A DNA stretch of 64,000 nt from Lachnoclostridium sp. An118 (lineage in GTDB: Bacteria; Bacillota; Clostridia; Lachnospirales; Lachnospiraceae): assembly GCF_002160985.1 (NCBI RefSeq), contig NZ_NFLQ01000015.1:23833-87832 (forward strand), read 5' to 3'. Under the pieces are notes generated by a model that did not search any database, was not told the DNA's origin, and saw only the letters and a program-made list of their open reading frames with translations. Within the stretch, counting starts at the first letter, position 1; each line of letters opens with the position of its first letter. Positions 33,915 to 43,487 of this stretch are shown in pieces. The translations under genes and the position numbers were made by a program.

Positions 33915-35111
33915 ATGGCACGTAAAGACGATATTTTAAGCATTTATGCAAAAGAAGTGGAGGGAATCAAGGAAGCAGGACTGTTTAAAGGCGAGGCGCC
34001 TTTCGTTTCTCCGCAGGGGGCAAGAGTCACCATGGAGGATGGAAGAGAGCTCCTCTGCATGTGCGCAAATAACTATCTGGGCCTGGGCGACAGCCCGAGG
34101 CTGATCGAGGCTGCCAAGAAAACATATGACGAAAAAGGATTTGGCGTGGCATCCGTGCGATTCATCTGCGGAACACAGGATATCCATAAGGAGCTGGAGA
34201 AGACTATCTCCGATTTCCTTGGAACAGATGACACCATCCTGTATTCCTCTTGCTTTGACGCCAACGGCGGACTTTTCGAGACACTTCTGACAGCTGATGA
34301 CGCAGTGATCAGCGATGAGCTGAACCATGCTTCCATCATTGACGGCGTGCGCCTGTGCAAGGCAAAGAGATACCGCTATAAAAACAACGACATGGAGGAC
34401 CTGGAAGCTAAGCTGAAAGAGGCTGACGAGGCCGGAGCCAGGATCAAGCTGATCGCTACAGACGGTGTGTTCTCCATGGATGGAATTATCTGTAACCTGA
34501 AGGGCATCTGCGATCTGGCAGACCAGTACAACGCGCTGGTCATGGTGGATGACAGTCATGCAGTCGGATTTGTCGGAAAGACAGGACGGGGAACTCCTGA
34601 GTACTGCGGCGTGCAGGGACGTGTGGACATTATCACAGGTACTCTTGGAAAAGCCCTCGGCGGAGCATCAGGCGGATACACATCCGGCCGCAAGGAGATC
34701 ATCGACCTTCTCCGCCAGAGAAGCCGTCCGTATCTGTTCTCCAACTCCCTTGCTCCCGCTATTGCAGGCGCCAGCATTGAGATGTTCAGGATGCTGGATG
34801 AGAGCACAGAACTTCGGGATCATCTGGAAGAAGTGACAGCTTACTACAGAAAACTTCTTGTGGACAACGGCTTTGACGTGATCCCGGGCACACATCCCTG
34901 CGTCCCTGTCATGCTGTACGATGAGAAGACAGCAGCAGAATTTGCAAAGCGTATGGTGGACAAGGGGGTATATGTAGTTGCCTTCTCCTACCCGGTTGTA
35001 CCGAAGGGCAAGGCCAGGATCCGTACACAGGTGTGTGCAAGCCATACAAAAGAAGATATCGATTTCATCGTAAAATGCTTCATCGAAGTAAGAGAAGAGA
35101 TGGGATTGTAA
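33915..35111 (+). CDS. kbl: Glycine C-acetyltransferase (2-amino-3-ketobutyrate CoA ligase)
   Basis: 398 residues with the ATG at 33915, the family length; the frame extends upstream to 33858 but AAAGGAG (33896-33902) favours the internal start. A PLP-dependent alpha-oxoamine synthase: [10 protein letters not shown] (about 45), [31 protein letters not shown], and the PLP lysine in [14 protein letters not shown] (about residue 245). It splits 2-amino-3-oxobutyrate with CoA to glycine and acetyl-CoA, completing threonine breakdown begun by Tdh. Confidence 0.95.
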   Translation: MARKDDILSIYAKEVEGIKEAGLFKGEAPFVSPQGARVTMEDGRELLCMCANNYLGLGDSPRLIEAAKKTYDEKGFGVASVRFICGTQDIHKELEKTISDFLGTDDTILYSSCFDANGGLFETLLTADDAVISDELNHASIIDGVRLCKAKRYRYKNNDMEDLEAKLKEADEAGARIKLIATDGVFSMDGIICNLKGICDLADQYNALVMVDDSHAVGFVGKTGRGTPEYCGVQGRVDIITGTLGKALGGASGGYTSGRKEIIDLLRQRSRPYLFSNSLAPAIAGASIEMFRMLDESTELRDHLEEVTAYYRKLLVDNGFDVIPGTHPCVPVMLYDEKTAAEFAKRMVDKGVYVVAFSYPVVPKGKARIRTQVCASHTKEDIDFIVKCFIEVREEMGL

Positions 35112-35123
35112 TATGTAATTCCG

Positions 35124-35193
35124 TTAATTCCGGACGTAATACTTTGCAAGAGTATTACGTCCGGAATTAAACTAACTGGTGTGTAATTGTGTG
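35124..35193 (+). repeat. REP-like hairpin, left copy at the transposase gene
   Basis: Perfect 20-base inverted repeat (35124-35143 with 35151-35170; arm TTAATTCCGGACGTAATACT) with a 7-base loop, followed by ACTAACTGGTGTGTAATTGTGTG. Only 12 bases after the kbl stop, so it also looks like a 3' hairpin of tdh-kbl. Confidence 0.85.
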
Positions 35194-35227
35194 AAATGTC
35201 CCTGTGGCAAGTGAGAGGAGAGATATT

Positions 35228-35995
35228 TTGCCACAGAGAAAAAGACAGGAGAGTAGTACCGGCATATACCACGTTGTTGGAAAAGGAATAGCCCGGGAAA
35301 ATAATTTCGATCAGACAAGAGAAAAGAAATATTTCCAGAAAATTATCAGAAAATATCAGAGTAAATATGAAGTAAAAATCTATGCCTATTGTATCATGTC
35401 GAATCATGTGCATATTATGATAGGGGCAGAGCTTCAGGTTTTATCTTTGTTCATGGCCAGGATCCTGGCAGAATACGCATTTTATTATAATTATAAACAC
35501 AACCGTAATGGGCATGTGTTTCAGAATCGTTTTACAAGTGAATGTATTGAGACAGAATCTTATTTCTGGAATTGTCTTCGCTATATTCATATGAACCCGG
35601 TAAAAGCCGGAATGGTGGCGCATGCAGGAGATTACCGCTTCAGCAGTATGAAAGAGTTCTTTTCTGGGAAAGATCCGCTGATACATCCAGACAGTATACA
35701 ACTAGTAAAACAGAGATTTTGTGATAGGATGTCTTTTGATGATTTCCATGGAAAGAGGAAGTACGAAATTTTCCAGGATACCTATGAGGAAATGGAGCAG
35801 CAGAGGATTGAGATTGCAGAAAGAATCGCAAGAGAAATGTATGCGCAGGCAAAGATGAATTATCTCAGCCAGGTGTTTGAAGAAAAAGAATATCGGGAAG
35901 AATATGTGGAAAGGATTCAACAGACACTGCATGTATCACAGCGCAAATCTAAACTTCTATATTCAAAAGTAAAAAATCAGGTAAAAAACAACTGA
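35228..35995 (+). CDS. REP-associated tyrosine transposase (Y1_Tnp, IS200-like)
   Basis: 255 residues. The HUH motif SNHVHIMIG is near residue 58 and the catalytic-tyrosine block YIHMNPVKAGMV near 118, the signature of TnpA-REP/Y1 transposases that nick single-stranded hairpins. The basic C-terminal part (residues 165-255) resembles the extended tail of RAYTs rather than compact IS200 enzymes. The TTG at 35228 is preferred because GAGAGGAG lies 8 bases upstream; a GTG at 35204 precedes that site. Flanked by inverted REP-like hairpins that are its probable substrates. The gene appears intact. Confidence 0.85.
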   Translation: MPQRKRQESSTGIYHVVGKGIARENNFDQTREKKYFQKIIRKYQSKYEVKIYAYCIMSNHVHIMIGAELQVLSLFMARILAEYAFYYNYKHNRNGHVFQNRFTSECIETESYFWNCLRYIHMNPVKAGMVAHAGDYRFSSMKEFFSGKDPLIHPDSIQLVKQRFCDRMSFDDFHGKRKYEIFQDTYEEMEQQRIEIAERIAREMYAQAKMNYLSQVFEEKEYREEYVERIQQTLHVSQRKSKLLYSKVKNQVKNN

Positions 35996-36079
35996 CACAA
36001 TTACACGGGGAATATTTCATAAAAGCACACCAGTTAGTTTAATTCCGGACGTAATACTTTTCAAAAGGATCACGTCCCC
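35995..36079 (-). repeat. REP-like hairpin, right copy at the transposase gene
   Basis: Inverted relative to the left copy: ACACAATTACAC (35996-36007), then CACACCAGTTAGTTTAATTC (36027-36046) and CGGACGTAATACTTTTC, with an imperfect complement ending ACGTCCCCC (36072-36079). Compared with the left copy, about 17 extra bases separate the first block from the rest, and the outer arm has diverged. Confidence 0.75.
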
Positions 36080-36128
36080 CATCAAATGTGTTATACTATA
36101 CCCATCATCAAAAAGGAGGTCTACAACG

Positions 36129-37538
36129 ATGGAAAGAACAAATGCATGGCTTGGCTATACACAGGAGCAGCTTGGAGAGCTGGAGCGCATCAACAATTTA
36201 TACAAATGCTGCCTGGATGAGGGCAAGACGGAGCGGGAGTGCGTGAAAGCTGCTGTCCGCATTGCGGAGGAAAAGGGATACAGGGATTTAAAAGATGTCA
36301 TTGAGAAGGGAGAATCCCTAAGAGCCGGAGACAAAGTCTATGCGGTGTGCATGGGCAAGAGCATACTCCTGTTCCACATGGGAGAACAGCCTTTGGAGAA
36401 GGGAATGAACATACTGGGCGCCCACATTGATTCCCCGCGTATTGACGTAAAGCAGAATCCTCTCTATGAAAGCGAGGAGCTGGCCTATCTGGACACCCAT
36501 TATTATGGAGGGATAAAAAAATACCAGTGGGTGACTCTGCCGCTGGCTCTTCACGGCGTAGTGGCGAAAAAGGACGGGGCCGCCGTGGATATCTGCATAG
36601 GAGAGAAGGAGGATGAGCCTGTCTTTGCAGTGACTGACCTCCTTGTCCATCTGGCAGGAAAGCAGCTGGAGAAAAAGGCTAACATTGTCATAGAGGGCGA
36701 GAAGCTCGATCTCCTTGTGGGCAGCAGACCCCTGTCCGGAGAGAGCGGCGGGGAGGACGAAAAGGAAAAAGCGGGGAAAGAGGCGGTGAAACAGCAGATC
36801 ATGCAGCTCCTGCGCGACAACTATGATATCGATGAGGAGGATTTCTGCTCCGCAGAGCTGGAGATCGTTCCAGCCGGACGGGCCCGGGACTGCGGCCTTG
36901 ACCGCAGCATGATCATGGCCTACGGACAGGACGACAGAGTCTGCGCATTCACATCCCTGTTCGCCATGATGGACACGGCTGATCTGAAAAAGACCGCCTG
37001 CTGTATCCTTGTAGATAAGGAGGAGATCGGCAGTGTGGGCGCTACCGGCATGCACTCCAGGTTTTTTGAAAACACGGTGGCGGAGGTGCTGGCGCTCAGT
37101 GAGGGCGAGTCAGAGCTGAAGCTGCGCCGGGCCCTGCAGAATTCCAAGATGCTCTCCTCTGACGTGAGCGCTGCCTATGACCCCATGTACGCGGAAGTAT
37201 TTGAAAAGAGAAGCTCTGCCTTCTTTGCCAAGGGGCTTGTGTTCAACAAATTTACCGGAAGCAGGGGAAAAAGCGGTTCCAATGACGCCAATGCGGAGTA
37301 TCTGGCACAGATCCGGCGGGCTATGGATGACCGGAATGTTGCCTACCAGTTTGCCGAGCTCGGAAAGGTAGATGCGGGCGGAGGCGGGACTATCGCCTAT
37401 ATCATGGCAAATTACGGCATGGAGGTCATTGACAGCGGCGTGGCTGTCCTGTGCATGCACGCCCCCTGGGAGATCACCAGCAAAGCCGATGTGTACGAGG
37501 CGTATAAAGGGTATAAAGCATTTCTCCAGGAGATGTAA
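36129..37538 (+). CDS. M18-family aminopeptidase
   Basis: 469-residue metallo-aminopeptidase of the aspartyl aminopeptidase family, active as a large cytoplasmic oligomer with two metal ions. GAHIDSPRID (about residues 97-106) supplies the first metal His/Asp, DKEEIGSVGATG (about 298) the catalytic Glu pair, and the C-terminal CMHAPWEITSKAD block the last ligand His. AAAAGGAGG precedes the ATG. It probably removes N-terminal acidic or neutral residues from peptides, working downstream of peptidases such as the M16C enzyme. Confidence 0.93.
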   Translation: MERTNAWLGYTQEQLGELERINNLYKCCLDEGKTERECVKAAVRIAEEKGYRDLKDVIEKGESLRAGDKVYAVCMGKSILLFHMGEQPLEKGMNILGAHIDSPRIDVKQNPLYESEELAYLDTHYYGGIKKYQWVTLPLALHGVVAKKDGAAVDICIGEKEDEPVFAVTDLLVHLAGKQLEKKANIVIEGEKLDLLVGSRPLSGESGGEDEKEKAGKEAVKQQIMQLLRDNYDIDEEDFCSAELEIVPAGRARDCGLDRSMIMAYGQDDRVCAFTSLFAMMDTADLKKTACCILVDKEEIGSVGATGMHSRFFENTVAEVLALSEGESELKLRRALQNSKMLSSDVSAAYDPMYAEVFEKRSSAFFAKGLVFNKFTGSRGKSGSNDANAEYLAQIRRAMDDRNVAYQFAELGKVDAGGGGTIAYIMANYGMEVIDSGVAVLCMHAPWEITSKADVYEAYKGYKAFLQEM

Positions 37539-37614
37539 TATGTCAGGCTTTGACGGAGCATTTCGGAAAAAGCAGGACCCGTGCATATTATTTGAGAACT
37601 TACTGGTTAAGGAC

Positions 37615-37643
37615 TTGACGAACCATGGCAAAAACAGTAAAAT
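37615..37643 (+). promoter_or_regulatory. Strong promoter of ppdK
   Basis: TTGACG (37615-37620), exactly 17 bases, TAAAAT (37638-37643). The 160-base gap after the M18 gene holds nothing else recognisable. AGGAGG lies about 9 bases before the ppdK ATG. Confidence 0.75.
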
Positions 37644-37702
37644 ATTATGTGCAAATTACTAGATGTTACTAGAAAGAAAAAATTTTAGGAGGTCATTGGA
37701 AC

Positions 37703-40336
37703 ATGGCAACAAAATGGGTTTATATGTTCACAGAAGGCAATGCGACCATGAGAAACCTTCTTGGCGGAAAAGGCGCCAACCTCGCTGAGATGACAGGCCT
37801 GGGACTCCCGGTACCGCAGGGATTTACCGTTACGACAGAGGCTTGTACACAGTACTACGAGGACGGAAGACAGATCAATGACGAGATCATGGATCAGATC
37901 ATGGCTGCTATGGCTAAGCTTGAGGAGATCACAGGAAAGAAATTCGGAGACAAAGAGAATCCGCTTCTCGTTTCCGTTCGTTCCGGTGCAAGAGCTTCCA
38001 TGCCTGGTATGATGGACACGATCCTGAACCTGGGATTAAATGAGGAAGTTGTTGAGACTCTGGCAGAGGCTTCCGGTAACCCGCGCTGGGCTTGGGACTG
38101 CTACAGAAGATTCATCCAGATGTACTCTGATGTAGTTATGGAAGTTGGTAAGAAATACTTTGAAGAGCTTATCGACAAGATGAAAGAAGAGAAAGGTGTT
38201 ACACAGGATGTTGACCTGACAGCAGAGGATCTGAAGACTCTTGCAGGACAGTTCAAGGCTGAGTACAAAGAGAAGATTGGCTCTGACTTCCCGTCTGACG
38301 CTAAAGAGCAGCTGATCGGAGCTGTTAAGGCTGTGTTCCGTTCATGGGACAACCCGAGAGCAAACGTATATCGTCGTGACAACGACATCCCGTATTCATG
38401 GGGAACAGCTGTCAACGTACAGATGATGGCATTTGGTAACATGGGTGATGACTGTGGTACAGGTGTTGCCTTCACGCGTGATCCTGCTACAGGAGAGAAC
38501 GGACTTTTCGGTGAGTTCCTGACAAACGCACAGGGCGAGGACGTTGTTGCCGGCGTGCGTACACCTATGCACATCGCAGAGATGGAAGAGAAATTCCCGG
38601 AGGCATTTGCTCAGTTCAAGAGCGTATGCAAGACTCTGGAGACACACTACAGAGATATGCAGGACATGGAGTTTACTGTAGAGCACGGCAAGCTGTACAT
38701 GCTGCAGACACGTAACGGTAAGAGAACAGCTCAGGCTGCTCTTAAGATTGCCTGCGACCTGGTTGACGAGGGAATGAGGACAGAGGAAGAGGCTGTTGCA
38801 ATGATCGATCCCCGTAACCTGGATACACTGCTCCATCCCCAGTTTGACACTGCTGCACTGAAGGCTGCTACTCCTATGGGCAAAGGTCTTGGAGCTTCTC
38901 CTGGAGCTGCCTGCGGTAAGGTTGTCTTCACAGCTGATGACGCTGTAGAGTGGGCTGCAAGAGGCGAGAAGGTTATCCTTGTTCGTCTTGAGACATCACC
39001 TGAGGATATCACAGGTATGAAGTCTGCTCAGGGTATCCTGACAGTCCGCGGTGGTATGACATCTCACGCAGCCGTTGTTGCCCGTGGTATGGGTGAGTGC
39101 TGCGTATCCGGATGCGGTGACATCGTTATGGACGAGGCAAATAAGAAATTCACACTTGGTGGAAAAGAGTTCCACGAGGGAGATGCTATCTCTATCGATG
39201 GTTCCACAGGTAATATCTACGACGGTATCATCCCGACAGTAGACGCTACGATCGCTGGTGAGTTCGGTCGTATCATGGACTGGGCTGACAAATACAGGAC
39301 AATGAAAGTCCGCACAAATGCAGATACACCGGAGGACGCGAGAAAAGCTGCTGAGCTTGGCGCTGAGGGTATCGGACTTTGCCGTACAGAGCATATGTTC
39401 TTCGGCGAGGGAAGAATTGACGCATTCCGTGAGATGATCTGTGCTGAGACAGAGGAAGAGAGAGAGAAAGCTCTTGAGAAGGTCCTTCCGTATCAGCAGA
39501 GCGACTTCGAGAAGCTGTACGAGGCTCTGGAAGGCAACCCGGTAACGATCCGTTTCCTTGACCCGCCGCTCCATGAGTTCGTTCCGACAGAGGAAGAGGA
39601 CATCAAGAAGCTGGCAGAGGCTCAGGGCAAATCCGTTGAGAGGATCAAAGAGATCATCGACAGCCTCCATGAGTTCAACCCGATGATGGGTCACCGTGGA
39701 TGCCGTCTGGCTGTAACATATCCTGAGATTGCAAAGATGCAGACAAAGGCTGTTATCCGCGCGGCTATCAATGTACAGAAGGCTCATCCGGGCTGGAAGG
39801 TTCAGCCGGAGATCATGATCCCGCTTGTTGGCGATATCAAAGAGCTGAAATACGTGAAGAAATTCGTTGTTGAGACAGCTGACGCTGAGATCGCTGCTGC
39901 AGGAAGCGACCTGGAGTACGAAGTTGGTACGATGATCGAGATCCCGAGAGCTGCTCTTACAGCTGACGAGATTGCTGCAGAGGCTGATTTCTTCTGCTTC
40001 GGTACAAACGACCTGACACAGATGACATACGGCTTCTCCCGTGACGATGCAGGTAAGTTCCTTGACGCTTACTATGATGCTAAGATCTTCGAGAACGATC
40101 CGTTCGCAAAACTGGATCAGGTTGGCGTTGGCAAGCTGATGAAGATGGCTATCGACCTTGGAAAACCGGTTAATCCGAAGCTCCACGTAGGTATCTGCGG
40201 CGAGCACGGTGGAGACCCGAGCTCTGTAGAGTTCTGCAACAAGCTTGGTCTTGACTATGTATCCTGCTCACCGTTCCGTGTACCGATTGCTCGTCTGGCT
40301 GCTGCTCAGGCTGCGATCGCACAGAAGAAGAACTGA
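37703..40336 (+). CDS. ppdK: Pyruvate, phosphate dikinase
   Basis: 877 residues, as in clostridial PPDK (about 874). The N-terminal ATP-grasp domain (GGKGANLAEMTGLGLPVP, residues 21-38) is followed by the phosphohistidine domain GGMTSHAAVVARGMG with His455, the known catalytic position, and by a PEP/pyruvate TIM barrel with the C-terminal CGEHGGDP block. It interconverts PEP, AMP and PPi with pyruvate, ATP and phosphate, and in anaerobes serves as a PPi-linked glycolytic step or gluconeogenic entry. Own promoter and terminator. Confidence 0.98.
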   Translation: MATKWVYMFTEGNATMRNLLGGKGANLAEMTGLGLPVPQGFTVTTEACTQYYEDGRQINDEIMDQIMAAMAKLEEITGKKFGDKENPLLVSVRSGARASMPGMMDTILNLGLNEEVVETLAEASGNPRWAWDCYRRFIQMYSDVVMEVGKKYFEELIDKMKEEKGVTQDVDLTAEDLKTLAGQFKAEYKEKIGSDFPSDAKEQLIGAVKAVFRSWDNPRANVYRRDNDIPYSWGTAVNVQMMAFGNMGDDCGTGVAFTRDPATGENGLFGEFLTNAQGEDVVAGVRTPMHIAEMEEKFPEAFAQFKSVCKTLETHYRDMQDMEFTVEHGKLYMLQTRNGKRTAQAALKIACDLVDEGMRTEEEAVAMIDPRNLDTLLHPQFDTAALKAATPMGKGLGASPGAACGKVVFTADDAVEWAARGEKVILVRLETSPEDITGMKSAQGILTVRGGMTSHAAVVARGMGECCVSGCGDIVMDEANKKFTLGGKEFHEGDAISIDGSTGNIYDGIIPTVDATIAGEFGRIMDWADKYRTMKVRTNADTPEDARKAAELGAEGIGLCRTEHMFFGEGRIDAFREMICAETEEEREKALEKVLPYQQSDFEKLYEALEGNPVTIRFLDPPLHEFVPTEEEDIKKLAEAQGKSVERIKEIIDSLHEFNPMMGHRGCRLAVTYPEIAKMQTKAVIRAAINVQKAHPGWKVQPEIMIPLVGDIKELKYVKKFVVETADAEIAAAGSDLEYEVGTMIEIPRAALTADEIAAEADFFCFGTNDLTQMTYGFSRDDAGKFLDAYYDAKIFENDPFAKLDQVGVGKLMKMAIDLGKPVNPKLHVGICGEHGGDPSSVEFCNKLGLDYVSCSPFRVPIARLAAAQAAIAQKKN

Positions 40337-40365
40337 TCACAGCAGAATATAGTGTGGTAAATAGA

Positions 40366-40398
40366 AAAGCCCGCCTCAGAGATGAGGCGGGCTTTTTA
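40366..40398. terminator. Bidirectional terminator between ppdK and the sulfatase gene
   Basis: AAAGCCCGCCTCA (40366-40378) pairs with TGAGGCGGGCTTT (40383-40395), with A/T runs on both sides serving the two convergent genes. Confidence 0.93.
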
Positions 40399-40409
40399 TA
40401 TGCTGTAGC

Positions 40410-41885
40410 TTATTTTCGTCTGACCAGACTGTCCGGTACCAGTCCTGTATTGTAATCCAGCTGCGGAGCTTCATAGTCCGGTTCCGCCCTCTGCCGGGTG
40501 TAGCCGGTGTAGTCCCAGGAGGGGGATGCCCCGTCCTTATACCAGGAGCGCTGTTCCCACCAGTAGCCCCGGAAAGGATCGCGTATCTGGTCCATGTGGG
40601 AGAGAAGACGCTTCATCATATTGTCCCTCACGGCGGAGGTGTTTTCTTCCAGAATGAGGTTGCGCATTTCAAAGGGGTCTGTCTCCAGGTCGTAGAACTC
40701 ATCCTCAGACAGGAGGTTGATCACCAGCTTATAGCGCCCGTCATAGATACAGCGCATGGGCTGCCAGCCTCCGAAGCCGTCATGGTCGATCTCGTAGCGC
40801 CCGAATTCCATGAAGATATCCCGACGCGAGGGCTGCAGCTTTCCGCACACCAGCGGAAGCAGGCTTTCGCCCTGCAGCATCATGGGCTTTTCAAAGCCGA
40901 AGAAATCCCACACAGTGGCGGCAACGTCAATGTGTGAAACAGGCGTATCTATCACTCCAGTCCCCTGTCCCCACAGAATGAGAGGGATGTGGGTGATCTC
41001 CTCGTAGGCGGCAGGCCCCTTCGCGTAGAGACAGTGAGACTGCGCCATATCTCCGTGGTCGCTTGTGTACAGGATGGTGAAATCCTGCCCCAGGATTTCC
41101 CTGGCTGCATCTGTGACACGTCCGATCTCACTGTCCACAAAGCTGTTGCAGCCGAAAAGCTCCTTCATCCGGATCGAGAGAGCATCCCGGTCTTCAAATC
41201 TGCGAGGGCCGCTCCAGGCCTGCTGGTGAGACGGCTTGTCCTCCAGCGTGTCCCAGACGTTTTCCCGCTTGGGGAGGCAGAAATTGCTGTACATGCTGGC
41301 ATAGGGCTCGGGACAGAGGGAGGGGTCATGCGGTTCATCATAGCTCAACACGAGGAAAAAGTCCTCTTTGCTGTGAGCCTTGATATAATCTATCGCGCGC
41401 TCTGAGCAGCGGTGAGCATAGGTTTTTTCGGCAGGCCAGCCCTCCCGGTACATGGTCTGGCTGTCCCGGGATTTCCGCCTGTCTTCTTCTGACAGCTCGT
41501 CCAGATAGTTCCTCATATCGTACCAGTAGTCAGGGTCCCATCCATCCGGGCAGACGCCTAGGCCGAAATAGTCTCCTCCGTCCAGATGCCATTTTCCGAT
41601 ATAACCGGTGGCAATTCCCCGGTCAGACAGGCGCTGTCCGATCGTCTTTACATTTGCGCCCAGGGCGAGTGAGTTGGCAAAGGAGCCGTTGACACAGGGA
41701 TACTGCCCCGTGAAAAGGGCGCTCCTTGCCGGACCGCACACAGGCTGCGTAGTATAGGCTTTGTCAAATTTTATCCCCTCCCTGGCCAGGGAATCAAGGC
41801 AGGGGGTGGAGATGCCGCTGTTTTCATAGCAGCTTACCATATCAAGCCTCTGGGTGTCTGTCATGATCATAATGAATTGCTTCAA
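40410..41885 (-). CDS. Arylsulfatase-type sulfatase (S1 family)
   Basis: 491 residues of the alkaline-phosphatase-like sulfatase fold. The metal site begins at MIMTDTQRLDM. VCGPARSALFTG carries the C-x-P-x-R signature with Cys50, which must be converted to formylglycine by a separate maturase (a radical SAM anSME in anaerobes; none is in this window). YTSDHGDM (about 283) gives further metal ligands. There is no signal peptide, so it would act in the cytoplasm on imported sulfated sugars or small esters. It diverges from an AraC regulator. Phosphonate-monoester hydrolase activity is an alternative. Confidence 0.9.
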   Translation of the reverse strand: MKQFIMIMTDTQRLDMVSCYENSGISTPCLDSLAREGIKFDKAYTTQPVCGPARSALFTGQYPCVNGSFANSLALGANVKTIGQRLSDRGIATGYIGKWHLDGGDYFGLGVCPDGWDPDYWYDMRNYLDELSEEDRRKSRDSQTMYREGWPAEKTYAHRCSERAIDYIKAHSKEDFFLVLSYDEPHDPSLCPEPYASMYSNFCLPKRENVWDTLEDKPSHQQAWSGPRRFEDRDALSIRMKELFGCNSFVDSEIGRVTDAAREILGQDFTILYTSDHGDMAQSHCLYAKGPAAYEEITHIPLILWGQGTGVIDTPVSHIDVAATVWDFFGFEKPMMLQGESLLPLVCGKLQPSRRDIFMEFGRYEIDHDGFGGWQPMRCIYDGRYKLVINLLSEDEFYDLETDPFEMRNLILEENTSAVRDNMMKRLLSHMDQIRDPFRGYWWEQRSWYKDGASPSWDYTGYTRQRAEPDYEAPQLDYNTGLVPDSLVRRK

Positions 41886-42025
41886 TTTTGTGTCACTCCT
41901 TGTTTGGTTTTTCTTTTATTATACGGGTCATTCCTTTTGGTGTACATGGTGAAAGGGGAACGGGATATGGACAAATCAGAAGAAAAGAGATAAAATCCAG
42001 GTAGTGACCGCAGGAATTCAGGGGG

Positions 42026-42910
42026 ATGGACAATACTATGTATACACAGACAGGATGGATGTGCCCGGAACCGGGACAGGTGAGGCTTAACGGGAAAGAG
42101 AAAATGACGCTGGTGAGCTGCGGGCGTTTCAGGCTGCTCCGCAGACAGATGGCGGAGACTGTCCGGCCGGATGGGAGACAGGACTGGCAGATCATCTATG
42201 TGAAGTCAGGAGCAGGAGATTACTGGACAGATGGAGAGTGCCGGCATGTCACGGAGGGACATATCATCCTTTACCGTCCGGGGGAGCCGCAGAGATACAG
42301 GAACGAGCTGGCAGACCAGCCGGATATATACTGGGTCCATTTTGCCGGGACTGAGGTGGACAGTGAGCTGGAAAGACTGGGATTTAGTCAGGGACATATC
42401 TTCTATGTGGGCAGCAGCCGGGAATACGACTGCCTGTTCGAGAAGATCATTGCAGAGCTGCAGGTAAAACAGTGTCATTTCCAGGAGCTGACAGAAGCGT
42501 ATCTGAGGCAGCTGCTCAGCCTGTTCGCAAGGCACAGGGCGGTCCAGACAGGCGCGGCAGTGCGCCGTACAGCCGAGGTGGAGGCGGCGGTGCGCTGGTT
42601 CCACCAGAATTTCAGCCAGCCCTTCTGCGTGAGTGAATATGCAAAGTCCTGCGGCATGAGTCCCAGATGGTTTACACAGCAGTTTACACGCCAGATGGGA
42701 GTCAGTCCCCAGCAGTACCTGACAGGCGTGCGGATGGAGAAAGCCTGTGAGCTGCTCGCTCTGCCCGAGCCTGTCAGCGGGGTCAGTGAGCTTTTGGGTT
42801 ATCAGAATCCACTGTATTTCAGCCGTGTTTTCAGAAAGCATATGGGGATGTGTCCGACAGAGTACAGAAAAAAATATTGCAGCAGTCCGGAACAGCCTTT
42901 TGTGGTATAA
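42026..42910 (+). CDS. AraC-family transcriptional regulator
   Basis: 294 residues. The N-terminal cupin-like sensor domain ([20 protein letters not shown]) probably binds a sugar or related ligand. The C-terminal double helix-turn-helix contains [17 protein letters not shown] and ISELLGYQ-like [20 protein letters not shown] (about 240-275). It diverges from the sulfatase gene across about 140 bases and is a reasonable candidate regulator for it. Two ATGs (42026 and 42038) are possible; neither is ideally spaced from AGGGGG at 42019-42025. Confidence 0.9.
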   Translation: MDNTMYTQTGWMCPEPGQVRLNGKEKMTLVSCGRFRLLRRQMAETVRPDGRQDWQIIYVKSGAGDYWTDGECRHVTEGHIILYRPGEPQRYRNELADQPDIYWVHFAGTEVDSELERLGFSQGHIFYVGSSREYDCLFEKIIAELQVKQCHFQELTEAYLRQLLSLFARHRAVQTGAAVRRTAEVEAAVRWFHQNFSQPFCVSEYAKSCGMSPRWFTQQFTRQMGVSPQQYLTGVRMEKACELLALPEPVSGVSELLGYQNPLYFSRVFRKHMGMCPTEYRKKYCSSPEQPFVV

Positions 42911-42944
42911 TGATGGCAGACTGAAGGAGACAGGAGGAGCAGCT

Positions 42945-43487
42945 ATGAAAGGGACAGAGTGGAAGGCCATACGTGGGGATATCACGGGGATCACAGATGT
43001 GGATGCCATTGTCAATGCGGCCAATACAAGCCTTTTGGGGGGAGGAGGTGTGGATGGCGCCATTCACCGAAGCGCCGGCCCCGGACTTCTGGAGGAGTGC
43101 CGCACTCTCCACGGATGCCCCACCGGGGAGGCGAAGCTTACAGGGGCTTACAGACTTTCATGTAAATATGTGATACACACGCCGGGGCCAGTCTGGCGGG
43201 GAGGGGGCCATGGAGAGAGGGAATTGCTGGCCTCCTGCTACAGGTCCTGCCTGGAGCTGGCTGTGGAGAACGGTGTGAGAAGGATTGCTTTTCCATCCAT
43301 ATCGACAGGCGTGTATCATTTTCCTGTGGAAGAGGCAGCCAGGATCGCCGTGGGCGCGGCTGAAAGATTTGTCAGGGAGTATCCGGGAAGGCTGGATTTA
43401 GTCGAGTGGGTGCTGTTTGATGACAGGACCTGGCGGATCTATACAAACGAGCTGGATAAAAGAATGGGGAAAGGCGAGGGAAACTGA
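42945..43487 (+). CDS. Macro-domain protein (ADP-ribose-binding / O-acetyl-ADP-ribose deacetylase-like)
   Basis: 180 residues, a complete stand-alone macro domain. [22 protein letters not shown] (split: [11 protein letters not shown] then [12 protein letters not shown]) at about residues 19-41 forms the ADP-ribose loop with the catalytic Asn and Asp, and [14 protein letters not shown] (about 112-125) is the second loop. It probably removes ADP-ribose or deacetylates O-acetyl-ADP-ribose. AGGAGGAGC precedes the ATG. It starts 34 bases after the AraC gene and its TGA is directly followed by the TTG start of recQ, so translation of the two is coupled. Confidence 0.93.
   Translation: MKGTEWKAIRGDITGITDVDAIVNAANTSLLGGGGVDGAIHRSAGPGLLEECRTLHGCPTGEAKLTGAYRLSCKYVIHTPGPVWRGGGHGERELLASCYRSCLELAVENGVRRIAFPSISTGVYHFPVEEAARIAVGAAERFVREYPGRLDLVEWVLFDDRTWRIYTNELDKRMGKGEGN

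Larger units (their letters stand above)
35124..36079 (+). mobile_element. REP-associated tyrosine transposase unit with inverted flanking repeats
   Basis: A single transposase gene lies between two inverted copies of the same hairpin repeat (35124-35193 and 35995-36079). The shared block reads ACGTCCGGAATTAAACTAAC on the inner side of each, in opposite orientations. This is the layout of a RAYT with its cognate REP sequences. A third, diverged copy is at 27314-27391. Confidence 0.75.

Noticed and set aside
35124..35170. Reading the perfect 20-base palindrome after kbl as an ordinary terminator
   Set aside because: No T run follows, and the same sequence recurs in inverted orientation beyond the transposase gene, so a REP-type repeat explains it better.
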